DNA from: Hordeum vulgare subsp. vulgare
Lineage: Eukaryota; Streptophyta; Magnoliopsida; Poales; Poaceae
DNA: 64,000 bases
Reading direction: 5' to 3'
Assembly: GCF_904849725.1 (NCBI RefSeq)
Contig: NC_058521.1
Location: 564,034,176-564,098,175 of the forward strand
Shown here piece after piece: positions 35,649 through 47,280 of this stretch (position 1 is its first letter; each line of letters begins with the position of its first letter). Under the pieces are notes generated by a model, which ran no database searches, was not told where the DNA came from, and saw only the letters and a program-made list of their open reading frames with translations. Both the position numbers and the translations under genes were made by a program.

Positions 35649-38600
35649 CTCGCCGGAAAATGTTCGCGCCTCCATCATGGGATATGGGCTGCTCAGGCTC
35701 ACGCTTCTCGTGTCTCGAGGATGTGGTCGCCATCCCGTCCAGCCTCGACGGCATGGGAGAGGAACATGTGGTTGTCCGGGTGGCTTTGGAGTCCTTGGAG
35801 GAGATGGCGATGCCATGCACAAAGTAGCCACTCGACCACCCGGAACGCTCCGAGGCGGAGCTCATTCAATAGTTCTTGGCCAACGCCGGATTTCCAACCC
35901 CACCAAGCCGGTTTTGGGAGGCAGTTTCACCGGCGATCTCAGGTGAGCGTACTGATGGTGTTGATGTGTGCAGGAACTCGAAGAAGGTGGAGTTTAGAAG
36001 TCGCTGTGGTCCGTCGTCGTCGGCTTGGTTGCAACTGAAGAAAATGCCACCCAGAATGGGCCCGTGGCGCGGGCCGTTACCGCCGAAACGTAGCTCGTCG
36101 CCGCCGGTCCTAGGCGTCTTCATCGACAAAGCGATGGAGGTGAGGTCTTCATCGGCATCGGAGGACACAGTGTCGTCGGCGGTCGGGGCCACAGCGAACA
36201 AGCAGGCCGATCCTCCTTTTGCACCCAACTCGGCGGAGATTTCAAACTGTATGCAGAGTGGGGCCCGCAACCTGGCAGCGAATCGTGACCTTCCAGACCC
36301 ATGGGCGCATCTTCGACGTTGATTCAGTTCCTATTGGTTGCGTATCTGCCCGCCGCCTCCTCGGCTCGCCTCCACAACCCTACCGCCATCGCCACCGCTG
36401 CATCGTCTCGTGACGTTGTCTCTGCCTGTTCTGCTCCATGCCGGCGATCACCACTGCTCCTCAAGCTCGGCTTCTCTACAGCCGCCCCCTCGGTGGGGGC
36501 GTTCCTTCACCACAATCGCAACCGCTCCACCTCCGTATCTGATGGACGAAGCGCCGCCGCCGCAGCCAGGAAGGGTGCACGGTGGCCCCAATATCCGCCG
36601 GCACCACCGCCACGTCCCCACTTTCAGGCGGGGTCGCCCCGCCCCCAACCTCCAATCACTGCGTCGATGGTGGGTGCGGCCTTGGGGCAGAGTCTTCCCG
36701 TTCCTTTCTTCCCCAGCGGGTCATCAGCGGGGATGGGATGGTTCCGCCTCCGGTCTTGCCTCTCCACAGACCGTCCCTGCAGTATGGGCCACCCGCGTAC
36801 ATGACGCAACAGTTTTAGCCGCCGCCGATGGTGCCGTTCATCAACCAAGGGTACCCGAACTACCAGTAGGTTCAACAGCCCACCGTTGCTGCACGGACAA
36901 CGGTTGCACGTCCTAAAAGGAAGAAGAACAAAAGTGGTAAGCCGGGGGATGTTGCTCAATGGCGATGCCCGAGGTGCAGCCTCTGTTGCAGCCTCAGATG
37001 GTTCATGTGCAGCAGCTGATGCAGCCATAGTTGGTCCAACTGACTTATGTGATTACGACGGGTGCTGTTGATACTACCGCACCGGCAAGTGGCACCTCCG
37101 TCCCTGATATGACGCAGCAATCTGAGGCACTTGCAGGGGCCAAGGTTAAAGCAAAAAAGAGCACCAAGTGCTGGAACTGTGGAGTGGATTCTCATACCAC
37201 AAAAGCATGTCCGGTGCAGCACTATTGCTTAGTTTTTGATAATGCAGCTCAACCAACCGTCAGGTGCCCAACGTTGAGGCTCCCAAAGCCCTCCTGTTTC
37301 ACTTCGGGGCATGGGACTGATGAGACTATGTTTTTGCAATTTCCTGGCCTCACCTGATTCCGACAACCTCTCCTACTGCCTTGGTTACGGTTGCCGGAGA
37401 GCCAGTTCCTGCAACAGCCATTGAGAGCCTGATGTCGAGGATGTGCCAGTCATCACAGTGGACTTGGGAGGCCTTTCCCCATGGTAAAGATGCCTATCTA
37501 ATTGGCTTTCCTTCCGTCGAGGATCTTCAGAGAGTGGATGGTATTCAGCTGAATATTCCTTCTTTTAAGGCACAAGCTTCTATTTATGTGTGGAAGACCC
37601 AGGATGTAGAACCGATTAGAGTACTTGAGAAGGTCTGGGTACATGTTCAGGGTGTGCCTTATGTTGTGAGACACTTCCTCGGTTTTTGGGTTGTTGGTAC
37701 ACTTATTGGGACTACCCTTGATGTTAATCTTGTGACCTATCGGAGTCATGGTATTGTTCGAATTCTGGTGGGTATGTTGGACTCCAAACTGCTTGAGAAG
37801 CGAATCAACGATGATGGACCGTATATTGGGGTTGCATGTGTGATGAAGCTCAAAGAGTACGGATTCTATTTCCGTCGTGAGGCTGTGGATTTTATTCCTG
37901 ATCCCAACTTTGTCCCTTTCTTCTGGCGACCGAAGGGAGATAACCATGATGATGAGGGATGAAATGAACACGGCATCGAGGGCTCCGCTCGGCAGAATAT
38001 CTCATATGGTTTGCTATCCACTAACATGGAGGTTGATGCCATCCTTTCTGATGGGACACTGACTGCTAGTAAGAGTGGTACTTCTAGTGTTCAAACCAAC
38101 ATGGTCATAGCTATTACTCCATATAACTCGTGTCCGAGAACAGAGAAAGGTAGAGAGATCGCGGAGAGGATTCGTCGTTCATCACCGAGTTTGATGCATC
38201 CCCCTCCTTGGTCTTTGGAGGCAAAGCGTGTGACATTGCAGGGGGGATGCTACCGCAAGCAAGCGGTCTTGCTACTGCAGCAGCTGGCCATCTGTGTCCA
38301 TTGCCGGGTCCTAGCGATGTTGCTTGGATGGTCAGCGTCCATGCTGGGCCTGGGGCGGCTGATCTTGGTGTACTGCGTCGCGAGGCATGCAGCAGTAGCC
38401 CAGGTAGCGAGGATGTTCTTCAGGGGCTGAACCATGTGGAGCACGGCAGCAGGCCTAGCGATACTTGGCTGGGTCGAGGGGAGGACCCGACACCAGCCTC
38501 GCCTCCCCCTCATTCTGCTGCAACGGACGTCTTGCCCACGGACAGGGGCACGACGACTGCGGAGGATGCAGCAGCGACTGTGGTCATCGGGGGGGCTTCT

Positions 38601-38930
38601 ACTCCATCTCAGTCTCCCCTAGATGGTCCAGTTGCTGATGTTGCAGGGAGGGAGGCCTTTGGAATGGCTGGGTCGGCTGCTACTTCACCACTATCGACTT
38701 ATCCATCCGCTTCTTCTGAGGCACCGTACACGGCTTGATCCTCGGCCACGACGTGCACCCCTCTCCTCACTATGATGGGTTTTTTTATGGAGTAACGCCG
38801 AATCGTCGTAGTGGGAGGTTCGGGGTGTCTCGAGGGGGGGCGTCAGTGACAGATGAAGACTCCATGACGAAGGCTATGCGTCGCAAAGTTATGCGCAATT
38901 TGGACTACCTATGTACGGATTTGTTGCAAA
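35649..38930 (+). pseudogene. Inverted 5' segment of the same LINE: ORF1 with CCHC knuckle
   Basis: LINE ORF1, a nucleic-acid-binding protein, in opposite orientation to the rest of the element. An open frame begins at ATG 35660 (MFAPPSWDMGCSG), with two stops before 36322. A proline-rich stretch (36300-36900) follows, then a CCHC knuckle (CWNCGVDSHTTKAC, about 37170-37211) and a DUF4283-like domain (37381-37962; GFPSVEDLQRVDG, VWVHVQGVPYVVR). The last recognised part is DSMTKAMRRKVMRNLDY, and a shifted frame ends VAK near 38930. The next expected residues, SFLSF, open the minus-strand piece at 35648. Several frameshifts. Confidence 0.78.
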
Positions 38931-39569
38931 GAATTATCTATGAAAGATGAACTGGACTGAAAAAAATCAAAGAATATACAGAGAGGAGCTGGTACACCTG
39001 TGGAAGCATGGATGGGATCTGAGCAACCACAACATACGGAACTCTAGATATATTTTTATGACTGCATGAGTATTAATAAGCAAGAAACAATTATATATGA
39101 CATAAAGATTAAAAAAGACTGATCTTGTGGGTGACCTGACCTAGCTGCACTACAAACTCATTCGACTCGAACTCCTTATCTCCTATAATATGCGAAAATG
39201 ACAGGGCCCTTGAAATTACATCACAAAATAAGTCTCACCCATAAAGCTTGCCATCTTCAACAAGTAAGGTATATTTCATTTTTTGCATCATTGTTAACAT
39301 AAAAGGGAAACAATAAACTAAGTATAACATAGTAACTCACTGAATACATATTTGTCAGGATGAGACTTAGGATAGGAAAACAAATCATATTTCTATAAGA
39401 GAGGGCCTAATGGAACAAAAAATGAGCCAACCATCAGAAATTCAATGTTACAACATAAATGAGTTTACTGGACTAAGAAAACCTCAAAGCTATTTATATC
39501 TGAGGGGTCATTTATTATAAAGGAAAAATAGCAACAAAACATCAGACTCCTAAAAACCAGTTGTGGATA
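38931..39569. other. Intergenic sequence, nothing recognised
   Basis: AT-rich DNA without a credible ORF or repeat. It starts where the LINE 5' segment ends and ends at the Stowaway MITE. Confidence 0.4.
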
Positions 39570-39571
39570 TA

Positions 39572-39731
39572 CTCCCTCCGTTCCTAAATATAAGTCTTTT
39601 AAGAGATTTCATTAGAGGGCTACATACGGAGCAAAATGAATAAATCTACATTCTAAAATATGTTTATATACATATGTATGTAGTCTTCTAATGAAACTTC
39701 TAAAAAAACTTATATTTAGGAACGGAGGGAG
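39572..39731. mobile_element. Stowaway-type MITE
   Basis: 160 bp with terminal inverted repeats CTCCCTCCGTTCCTAAATAT and its complement, bounded by TA dinucleotides (39570-39571, 39732-39733). Size, ends and TA target site are those of Tc1/Mariner-derived Stowaway elements common in grass genes. Confidence 0.92.
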
Positions 39732-39839
39732 TACAAATGAAACAAAAATGGATGGGTATTTGTAGAAATAAGCTAACCACGTTGTTTATAATAAGGATAA
39801 ATACGAAGACATTCAGAAATCAACTAAAATCCTCTTATG

Positions 39840-42179
39840 TATCATCTTCAGAAATGACGATCTTCTTGCATGAGGTTTGCTCATGCACAAAATGACATGG
39901 TAAAGTGCTAGGCGGCCATAGAGAAGTTCGATGACATTTAGCAATTGATGAATACGCCTCTTAAGCATCATTCAGACGATCACATGGAACTAAACTTGGC
40001 CTTCATTTATGCAATTGGCTATGGTGGTCTTTATTTGCACATTTCTGCACACCGAAAAGTTAGATGCTCCTAGGCGCAGGGCGGAGGCAAGAGTACCCGC
40101 GCTTAACGTTTGCTTATTATGCTTAGGTGTGTGCTTCGGTCAGAAACGGCAAGGCGGAGGCCAAACGCTCGCTCATTGCCTAGCACTAAAAAATACTTGT
40201 TTCCCTATGCTATAAAATATAACATTTAGTTCTACTAAAAATACAATAATCGCAATCAATGCATATAGTGGGTAAAGTGGTGTGCCGAAACAAACTCTCT
40301 GTCCCTCCCCTGTCCCTCCCCTCTCACCGAGAATTTAAAGAGAAACTAAGAATTGCCACTCAATTTAATGGCATTTCAGTCTCACTCCATTATCTCAATG
40401 ATAGTTGTTCAGGACCCAAATAACATGAAACATCAAGTCGTAAATCCGCAAGTGACAATGAATGTTGTGGCAAATTCTTAAAACTTCCCAATTTAGATAG
40501 CACCAGCTTATAACTTGACTTCCCATTATTGAATTTGAAACCACTATGTTATCACAATAACACAACAAAAACATAGATAACCTACATGATTCATGAATCA
40601 TGATACACACGTCAAGTATCAACATTAAGGAAAGTAGACTGACTAAATTAAATAAAGAATTGGAAAGGAAACATGGGTTAAGACCTTATGAAAACGTAAT
40701 CTCCACAACAAGGCTCTGTAGTAACCCTCTTCCAGCTCAAGATTATCTTGCAGGGATTCAAAATCTGCACTAATAGAACGTTTTAGCTAACAACACAAAA
40801 CCTACAAATTACACAACACATATGTCCAAATTAGATATGTCAAGCATTTACCAAGAAATTCAATAACTTCCTTTCATTTCCAGTGCCCAGCGTTCAAATT
40901 CTTTTATCAATTTGGTGTTGCAATCCAAAGACTAACTTAGAAGTATCTTTAGGTGAAGCACCTATTTACATCAAAAACTTCATATACAAAACAATTTGAT
41001 GCAAACTAGTTAACAGTCCAAAAATTTCCAGGCTAAACAAAAGCTAGTTGTAAAAAAATTATAAGTAGGGAGATATATTTGGTGTATGTTTAGTAAAAGG
41101 CTATAGTTTATCTTGGTATCGGGAAACTCAATGCATGAGCAAACTTTACTACTGGAGCTAGGACTGAGGCCGTGACATCAGTAAATTGATACAACAAGGA
41201 ACATGGTTTTACATAATGCAAAGTAGTAAACATGTAATTCCATCAAAAGATATTTGAGATGACAATGCAAGTACCTGCTAGTGTTTTGTTCTTGGACAAT
41301 GCTTGGGATTTACATGCATGCGGTTGACGAGCTATTGTCTCTTCAACTGAGTTTAGAATTATTATTTTTAGAAAATGAGGTTATCCCCCGCCTCTGCATC
41401 AGATCGATGCATGCGGCCATTTTATTAATAAGCAAATAGTCCAACAGTCTCCAAATCATAAAAAGCAAAACTGCTCACAAAGAGCTAAAAAATAAGGAAT
41501 CGGGACAGCCACAACCAGCGTCTAAAGAATATAGGTAACTAAACCCCTATCCTATTACATGACCGCCATCCAAACCGGTTGAAGATAGCTCGTGCTACCG
41601 TCTCCCATCGGATAGACCCAGTAACCATACGCTTCCTGGCATCCGTCGGAGTGAGTAGCGACCACATACGGATTAACGTTGTTGCTCGGAAGATAACCTA
41701 TAAGAAATGAAAATTTGTTGATCTGTTAAATACCAAATCATTCCTGCAATTCCATATAGCCCATAATAACGCACATATGCCTACACGAATGTGTTTTGCT
41801 ATTTATATGTCAACTCCATTTAGCCACGTCCCAAATAATGTGCGGATGCTAGTGGGAGGAGCAATGTTAAATGCTATATGAACAGACCGTCATAAAATCT
41901 TTGCGAGTGGGCACTCAAGAAATAAGTGTTTGATAGATTCATCATGATCACAGAAGCTACATCTTCGAGATCCGGACCAATTGTGTTTTGCCAAGTTGTC
42001 TTTAGTGAGAATGACTTGTTTGTGAACAAACCACATGAACACTTTAATTCTCAAGGGCACTTTGACTTTCCATATATGCACAGATCCACATGAACTGAGT
42101 TTAGAACTGACAGCAAACACTTATCATCACCTTCACCATACAAAGGCAGTCTAGAAGACATCGTAAAGAGGTCTTCTTC
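39840..42179 (-). pseudogene. NAA35/MAK10-like gene fragment split by a LINE
   Basis: Minus-strand pieces read as consecutive exons. Exon a is 42179-42093 joined to 41344-41275 after removing the LINE (EEDLFTMSSRLPLYGEG ... NSVEETIARQP). Exon b is 40764-40686 (ADFESLQDNLELEEGYYRAL ... LRFHK). The phases match exactly: exon a leaves one base and exon b supplies two. A third piece from 39907 should continue at codon phase 0, but a missing T shifts the frame before YHVILCMSKPHARR. Splice sites are canonical. From memory these resemble plant NAA35, the auxiliary subunit of the NatC N-terminal acetyltransferase. The LINE and frameshift indicate a pseudogene. No other exons found. Confidence 0.6.
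41359..42092 (-). mobile_element. 5'-truncated LINE with 14-bp target duplication
   Basis: 734 bp flanked by AACTGAGTTTAGAA (41345-41358 and 42093-42106). The minus strand ends in a short A-rich tail (CTAAAAATAATAA). It encodes the zinc-binding region after LINE reverse transcriptase (VHIWKVKVPLRIKVFMWF, CSFCDHDESIKHLFLECPLAK). 5' truncation and duplication are hallmarks of target-primed reverse transcription. It disrupts an exon of the NAA35-like gene. Confidence 0.9.
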
Positions 42180-42958
42180 CTACAAAAGCATATGATGAAG
42201 ACCATATCTTATATAACAAGTGGAAGTATAAGACTTAGATTAAATAATAGATAACATTGTCTCATATTAACAAAACCAAATAGTATTCCAACTATGTCCT
42301 CATATGAGTTATGTAAGCAGATCTCAATCGACGCAGAACCCTAGGTTAGGTAAAGCATGGGAAAGCAAAAAATCGGAACACGACAGCAAACCAAACAAGC
42401 CAAATTTCCAATCAATTTGAGGCATGTTTTCCATTTCGCTTGACAGTTGATGAAAACAAAATTCAGGTTCGCTGAAGTTTGTTGTTTGGGCTGTGAGAAG
42501 CCAAATTCGCTGAACCAACCGAACTACCAGATTCACATCCTAACAAAATTCAGGTTCACCGAATTTTGTTGTTTCGGCTTGATAATCGATTCTGTTAGGA
42601 ACAGAGGAACTCCTTGTCCCTCTACTTGCAAAGGAACCTAGGAGCCAATTGTACTCTGTTCATAAATGCGAGTTCGTTCCATTTGTACAGAAAAGGAGTG
42701 GTTAATGAGTACAGGTGTAGTCAGTCCAATGCAAGCACGCATTTCACGTTGCTCGAAACAAACTGTGAAGTCGATCAAGCAGGCATCTAGACACACACAA
42801 CACGATATTGATCGAGCCACAGTAGGTAGACCTGCTAATACTCCCCGCTCTTCAAAATAACTTGTCACTAACTTTCGACATCTTAGCAAATACAGCAGGG
42901 ATGTGGATTAGGCGCACCCAGCTTACCAGCGCAGGCTGCGGTGATGAACGGCGAGGCG
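42180..42958. other. Intergenic, with a 37-bp direct repeat
   Basis: No gene recognised. Two diverged copies of a 37-bp unit starting ACAAAATTCAGGTTC lie at 42456-42492 and 42543-42579. Upstream exons of the NAA35-like gene could be expected here, but I did not find any. Confidence 0.4.
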
Positions 42959-42961
42959 TCA

Positions 42962-44353
42962 GGTCAACTCCAGCGCACGACTCCATCCTATCCGGGTGCA
43001 TCCGTTTGGGATAAAACGGACATATCAGACGGCCCAGCGCGCGGGCGCAAACGAATTTTTGTCTGTTTTCTGTCCGCTTTTGACCCATCCCCGTTTCAAG
43101 TTTGGGCTACCTTTGGAGTGAAACGGGCAGCGCGAGGACAGCCCGGACGCGCGTGCTTGCCCTCCCCTGGCCCGCCCTTCGGTGGCACGGGCCTCCCTTT
43201 TTCTATCCCTCCACCCACCGAGCCCTCCAGTCGCACCCCGCCACTCATGTCTCTCGTCGCCGCCGTCGCCGCTACCATTTGCCGTTGAGCAGCTCGGACG
43301 TGCGCTCGCCCCAAATCTTCGCAGGCCCCGTTCCCTCGACGCCCCCGAGCTACCCAACCACGACCACTTGATTTGCGCTCCCGGCGGTCGGATTTGGAGC
43401 GGATCCGACCGGACTTGGGGCTCGCTCAGCTGCAGGGAGGCCACAACGTGCCATGGACTGGCCGGACACCGGTCCAGGACCTCCCGGCAAGGTCGCAATG
43501 CCGCATGCAGGTACTGACTCCTCCTCTAGCCATTCGGATCTACGTCGTTGGCGGTTCGCAGGCAGATACAAGAACGACGGGAGGCCGGGGTCGGTGCTGG
43601 CCCAAAGGCTCGTCGCCGCACCATTGCCACTTATTAAGTGCGACGACTGCCCAAGGAAGGTCCAGCGTCGCATGTCTACAGCGTCGGAACATCCTAGATG
43701 GGTGTTCATCAAGTGCCCAAATGATGGGGAGGAATGTGCTGCTTTAGCATCGTTTGTGCTATCTGATTTGACTACTTATGCTAACTTAATTTTGTTGTTT
43801 GTGTAGAATGGATGCGACTTTTGGTATTGGGAAGTAGAATACATTGATATTTTGATAGAACGTAAATTAGTAGATGTTGGTGCACTTTTAGCTACTATAG
43901 AGGTTAGAAATAAGAATAGTGCACTTGTTGCTATAATAGATGCTAGATATGAAAGTAGATGCGAGGAAGCAACGTCAACTTCTTTAGACACGAAGAAGAT
44001 AGAAGCACGCAAGATCGAGCCTCCATAGTTCAACAACGAATGCATCAAGAAGGCACTAATCCAACTTACGGGAGCAGTTGTGAAAGTTGGATTTATTTTA
44101 AAATGTCTTCTTGTGGTTCTTGTTTTCTTTGATCTTGTTATTCTAGTCAAAATTTGATGATGTACTACCATGTATCAAAAATCAATGATAAAAATAAAAA
44201 GATATGTGCTTGAAAAAAAATGTATGCGGCAGCGCGTTGGGCGCACGACCGGCGCATCCCAGAAAAGCCTCGGACACGACCCCATTTCCCGTCCCAAACA
44301 GACAAAAAGGGACCAAACGGACGTCCGGATGGGGTCGCGCGCTGGAGTTGGCC
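42962..44353. mobile_element. PIF/Harbinger-like DNA transposon
   Basis: 1392 bp with inverted ends GGTCAACTCCAGCGCACGAC and, on the other strand, GGCCAACTCCAGCGCGCGAC, flanked by TCA (42959-42961 and 44354-44356). A 3-bp duplication and this end fit PIF/Harbinger-type elements in grasses. It has no recognisable transposase or Myb-like ORF, so it is non-autonomous or defective, but it carries a GRF-type zinc-finger coding segment. Confidence 0.75.
43453..44027 (+). CDS. GRF-type zinc-finger protein inside the DNA transposon
   Basis: The first part (43453-about 43734) reads PLIKCDDCPRKVQRRMST ... WVFIKCPNDGEE. A second part resumes after a TTTGTGTAG acceptor at 43806 with NGCDFWYWEVEYIDILIERK and ends at a stop near 44027. 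Together these form a GRF zinc finger (CX2C, then CP and C-x-F-W), a small nucleic-acid-binding fold common in grass transposon-associated ORFs. The intron between is inferred; I could not find a canonical GT donor in the right phase, so the join is unsure and the gene may be dead. Confidence 0.5.
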
Positions 44354-44356
44354 TCA

Positions 44357-44627
44357 CCAGAGGCGCCTTGGTCGCAGACAAGGTGTATCGAGGGTGGCGG
44401 CACGGGGCCCGCGGGCAAGGAGGCGCTCGCCTCCATCGGCTGTTCGCCCGCAACCGAGGGCTCCGTCCAACCCTCGACAAAGGAGGGCATAGAGCCGCGT
44501 CCCTGTCCACCAGCCCGTTCGATCCTGCGACGGAGGAGGCGTCGACAACCACATCGATCTCATTTGGGTTTGTGCTCGTCCTACTTTGGCTTCCTTCGGA
44601 GGAGAACTGGCGACGGCGCCTGCCATA
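44357..44627. other. GC-rich spacer between two Harbinger-like elements
   Basis: GC-rich with overlapping open frames on both strands and no recognisable protein. Such frames are expected from base composition. Confidence 0.4.
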
Positions 44628-45054
44628 GGCCAACTCCAGCGCACGACCCCATCCGGTCCGGCCCTATCCGTTTGGGGAAAATGGACAAACCTCACAGTCC
44701 AACGCGCGTCGCCCCGGACGCATCTTGTCCCTTTTGTGTCCGGGCCGGCCCATTTCCGGCGCAAACATGCGCCCCGTTTGGGCCCTAGAGGACAAGAGCG
44801 GACGCACTCAAGCCCTCCTCTCGTCCGCGTCGGGGACGTGTGGCAGGCGGCCACCTACCACCCACCGCCCGTATTTACTACGCATGCCCGGTAGGCCCCA
44901 CCTGCCATCCACTCAGGCGGGCGGTCGTCGTCCTTCTTATGGGGAAGTCGTGGACCGGCACAGTGCACGCGCCCACTCCACTCCTGGTGCCTCCTCGGGA
45001 CCGACACCAAACCCTAGCTTTATCCCCCTCCCTCAAGCTCTCCGCCGCCGATTG
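44628..45054. mobile_element. Truncated Harbinger-like element
   Basis: A second end of the same type (GGCCAACTCCAGCGCACGAC) starts at 44628. The right end is missing: the sequence is interrupted at 45055 by a BARE1-type LTR and does not reappear after it. Confidence 0.6.
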
Positions 45055-46112
45055 TGTTGGGGAACGTCGCATGGGAAACAAAAAAATTCCTACGCGCACG
45101 AAGACCTATCATGGTGATGATCATCTACGAGAGGGAGATTGGATCTACGTACCCTTGTAGATCACTAAGCAGAAGCGTATATAACGCGGTTGATGTAGTG
45201 GAATGTTTCCGCGATTCAGATCGCCGTAGTCGTGCTATCTCATCACGATCTGTCCCGCGAACTTCATCACGATCCGTCCCGCGAACTTCATCACGATCCT
45301 TCCCGATCTAGTGCCGAACGGACGGCACCTCCGCGTTCAGCACACGTACAGCTTGATGACGTTCTCCACCTTCTTGATCCAGCAAGAGGGGCGGAGAGGT
45401 AGAAGAGTTCTCCGGCAGCGTGACGGCGCGCCGGTGGTGGTGATGATCTACTCTCGCAGGGCTTCGCCTAAGCTCCGCGGAAATAGGATCTAGAGGAAAA
45501 ACCGCGTGGTATTGGGTCGAGCAGCACGTGGCAAAGTTGTGTCTCAAAAACCCTCAATACCTCTAGTATATATAGGAGGGAGGGAGGGGAGGAGGCAGCC
45601 TCAAACCCTCAAGGTTTGGCCGAAATTGGAGGTGGAGGAGTCCTACTCCAATCCTACTTGGAGTAGGATTCCACCTTCCCACTTGAAAACTCTTCTCACC
45701 TTGTGTTTTTTCCTTCTCAAACCTTATGGGCCTTAGTGGGAACTTATTCCAGCCCACTAGGGGCTGGTTTATCTCTTCCCATAGCCCATGAGACCCCTTG
45801 GGGCGTGACACCCCTCCCGATGGTCCCCGGCACCCCTCCCGACACTCCCGGTACACTACCGATGAGCCTGAAACTTTTCCGGTGACCAAAACAGGACTTC
45901 CTATATATCAATCTTTACCTCCGGACCATTCCGGAGCTCCTCATGACGTCCTAGATCTCATGTGGGACTCTGAACAACTTTCGGTTACCAACACCTATAA
46001 CTCAACTATACCGAAACGTCACCGAACCTTAAGTGTGCAGACCCTGCAGGTTCGAGAATTATATAGACATGACCCGAGACACTCCTCGATCAATATCCAA
46101 TAGCGGGATCTA
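45055..46112 (-). mobile_element. Truncated BARE1/WIS-type LTR
   Basis: Minus-strand copy of the 3' part of the LTR. It begins TGTTGGGGAACGTCGC at 45055 (complement of the GTTCCCCAACA end) and runs to the CCCGCTATTGG block near 46108, where homology stops. The first half of the LTR is absent, so the loss happened after insertion. The TATA region is near 45560-45575. Confidence 0.82.
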
Positions 46113-46329
46113 GATTCCCATCTCGACTAGAGCTTTAAAAGACCCGGATTCGAGCCTATGGTGGGCCGGGCAATAGGAAGTGTCATACCATGGCAAAACG
46201 TTGTTAGTCTCAACATGCAGACTTATCCTTAGAAACGACCGCCTCATTGATATCTTGATGTTTGTTATGGGGTTTTACTTGCTGCAAGTGAGATCCTAGT
46301 TTTTTAGTCAAAAGAACAAGAAAAACAAA

Positions 46330-46530
46330 ATTACCACATGGTTAAGTGGTCATTCATATGTTCACCCAAAGAAGTAGGGGGCTCGGGATCATAAATTATG
46401 AAATCATGAATTGGTGCCTATTAGCGAAATGGGCTTGGAGTATTCTGGCACGCCAAGGTGGTCGTTGGCTAGAAATCTTTCGTAATACATATCTACCTAG
46501 CGATGGGCTAGACACACCGCAACGTGTAAA
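46330..46530 (+). pseudogene. LINE ORF2 fragment after the RT domain
   Basis: A frameshifted piece reading KWSFICSPKEVGG, then GIINYEIMNWCLLAKWAWSI and WLEIFRNTYLPS. This block follows the RT domain in plant L1-type ORF2. About 200 bp only; boundaries are not visible. Confidence 0.6.
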
Positions 46531-47099
46531 GCAGTGATGAAAGTTAGGCACCCCCTAAGTTAAAAACAACATTAGAAGTCCACGATGGTAAGTTGGCATA
46601 ATTTTGGCTTGATTATTGGTGTCGTGACCGCGTACTAGCAGGTACATACCCTAGGTTGTATGCCATTTCAAACAAACAAGAGGAAATAGTATCAGATATG
46701 TGTGTGACAGATATGTTCATGTATTACAAAAAAATGCACGTGACATTTTTTTCAAGGTTGCACACTAGAAAAAACTGTGTAATCCAAAAGGGTTTTGTAT
46801 GATTAATAAAAATGAACATTACATCTAGAAAATCCTTCACCCATTTTTTTAAAAAATATGTTTTTTACATTTTAAAAAGTTAATACAATGCAAGAAATTT
46901 TTGCATAGTTTCAGAAAAATGTTTTGTATCACTCAGAAAAAATGTTTCAACATGTATTTGAAAAACGTTTAAGATGTATTCAAAAAAATCAAAACATATA
47001 TATATATAAACATGTATTCGAAAATAAAAGTTAAATGCATATTTAAAATGACAAGTGTGTATAAAACATGTTCCTAATATACAAACAAAACAATGTACA
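46531..47099. other. AT-rich intergenic sequence
   Basis: No gene seen. At 46850-47050 there are degenerate repeats of an A-rich run plus CATGTATTT-like motifs and a short TA run near 47000; similar motifs recur at 49910-50170. Confidence 0.4.
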
Positions 47100-47280
47100 C
47101 TCCCTCTATTTCAAATTATAATGTGTATCAAGTTTTGGATCAAATTCCAGAATGTAGTGCACATAAACACCTTTGGACGAAGATACCCCTTCGCTGGACC
47201 ACTGCAGCAAAGCTGCATGCACCACATGTTTTGATATAAACACCACAAACAAGGCGCACTATATAAGGAAACAGAGAGAG
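47100..47280. mobile_element. Degenerate Stowaway-like MITE
   Basis: The start CTCCCTCTATTTCAAATTAT and the complement of the end (CTCTCTCTGTTTCCTTATAT) are diverged inverted repeats about 180 bp apart. The right flank is TA and the left flank is CA, a probable mutated TA. Confidence 0.55.

Noticed and set aside
36301..36916. Proline/alanine-rich open frames as separate genes
   Set aside because: They lie between recognised parts of LINE ORF1 and represent its low-complexity linker in shifted frames.
44170..44860. Many overlapping GC-rich open frames on both strands
   Set aside because: High GC lowers stop frequency; no frame has a recognisable domain and they overlap transposon ends.
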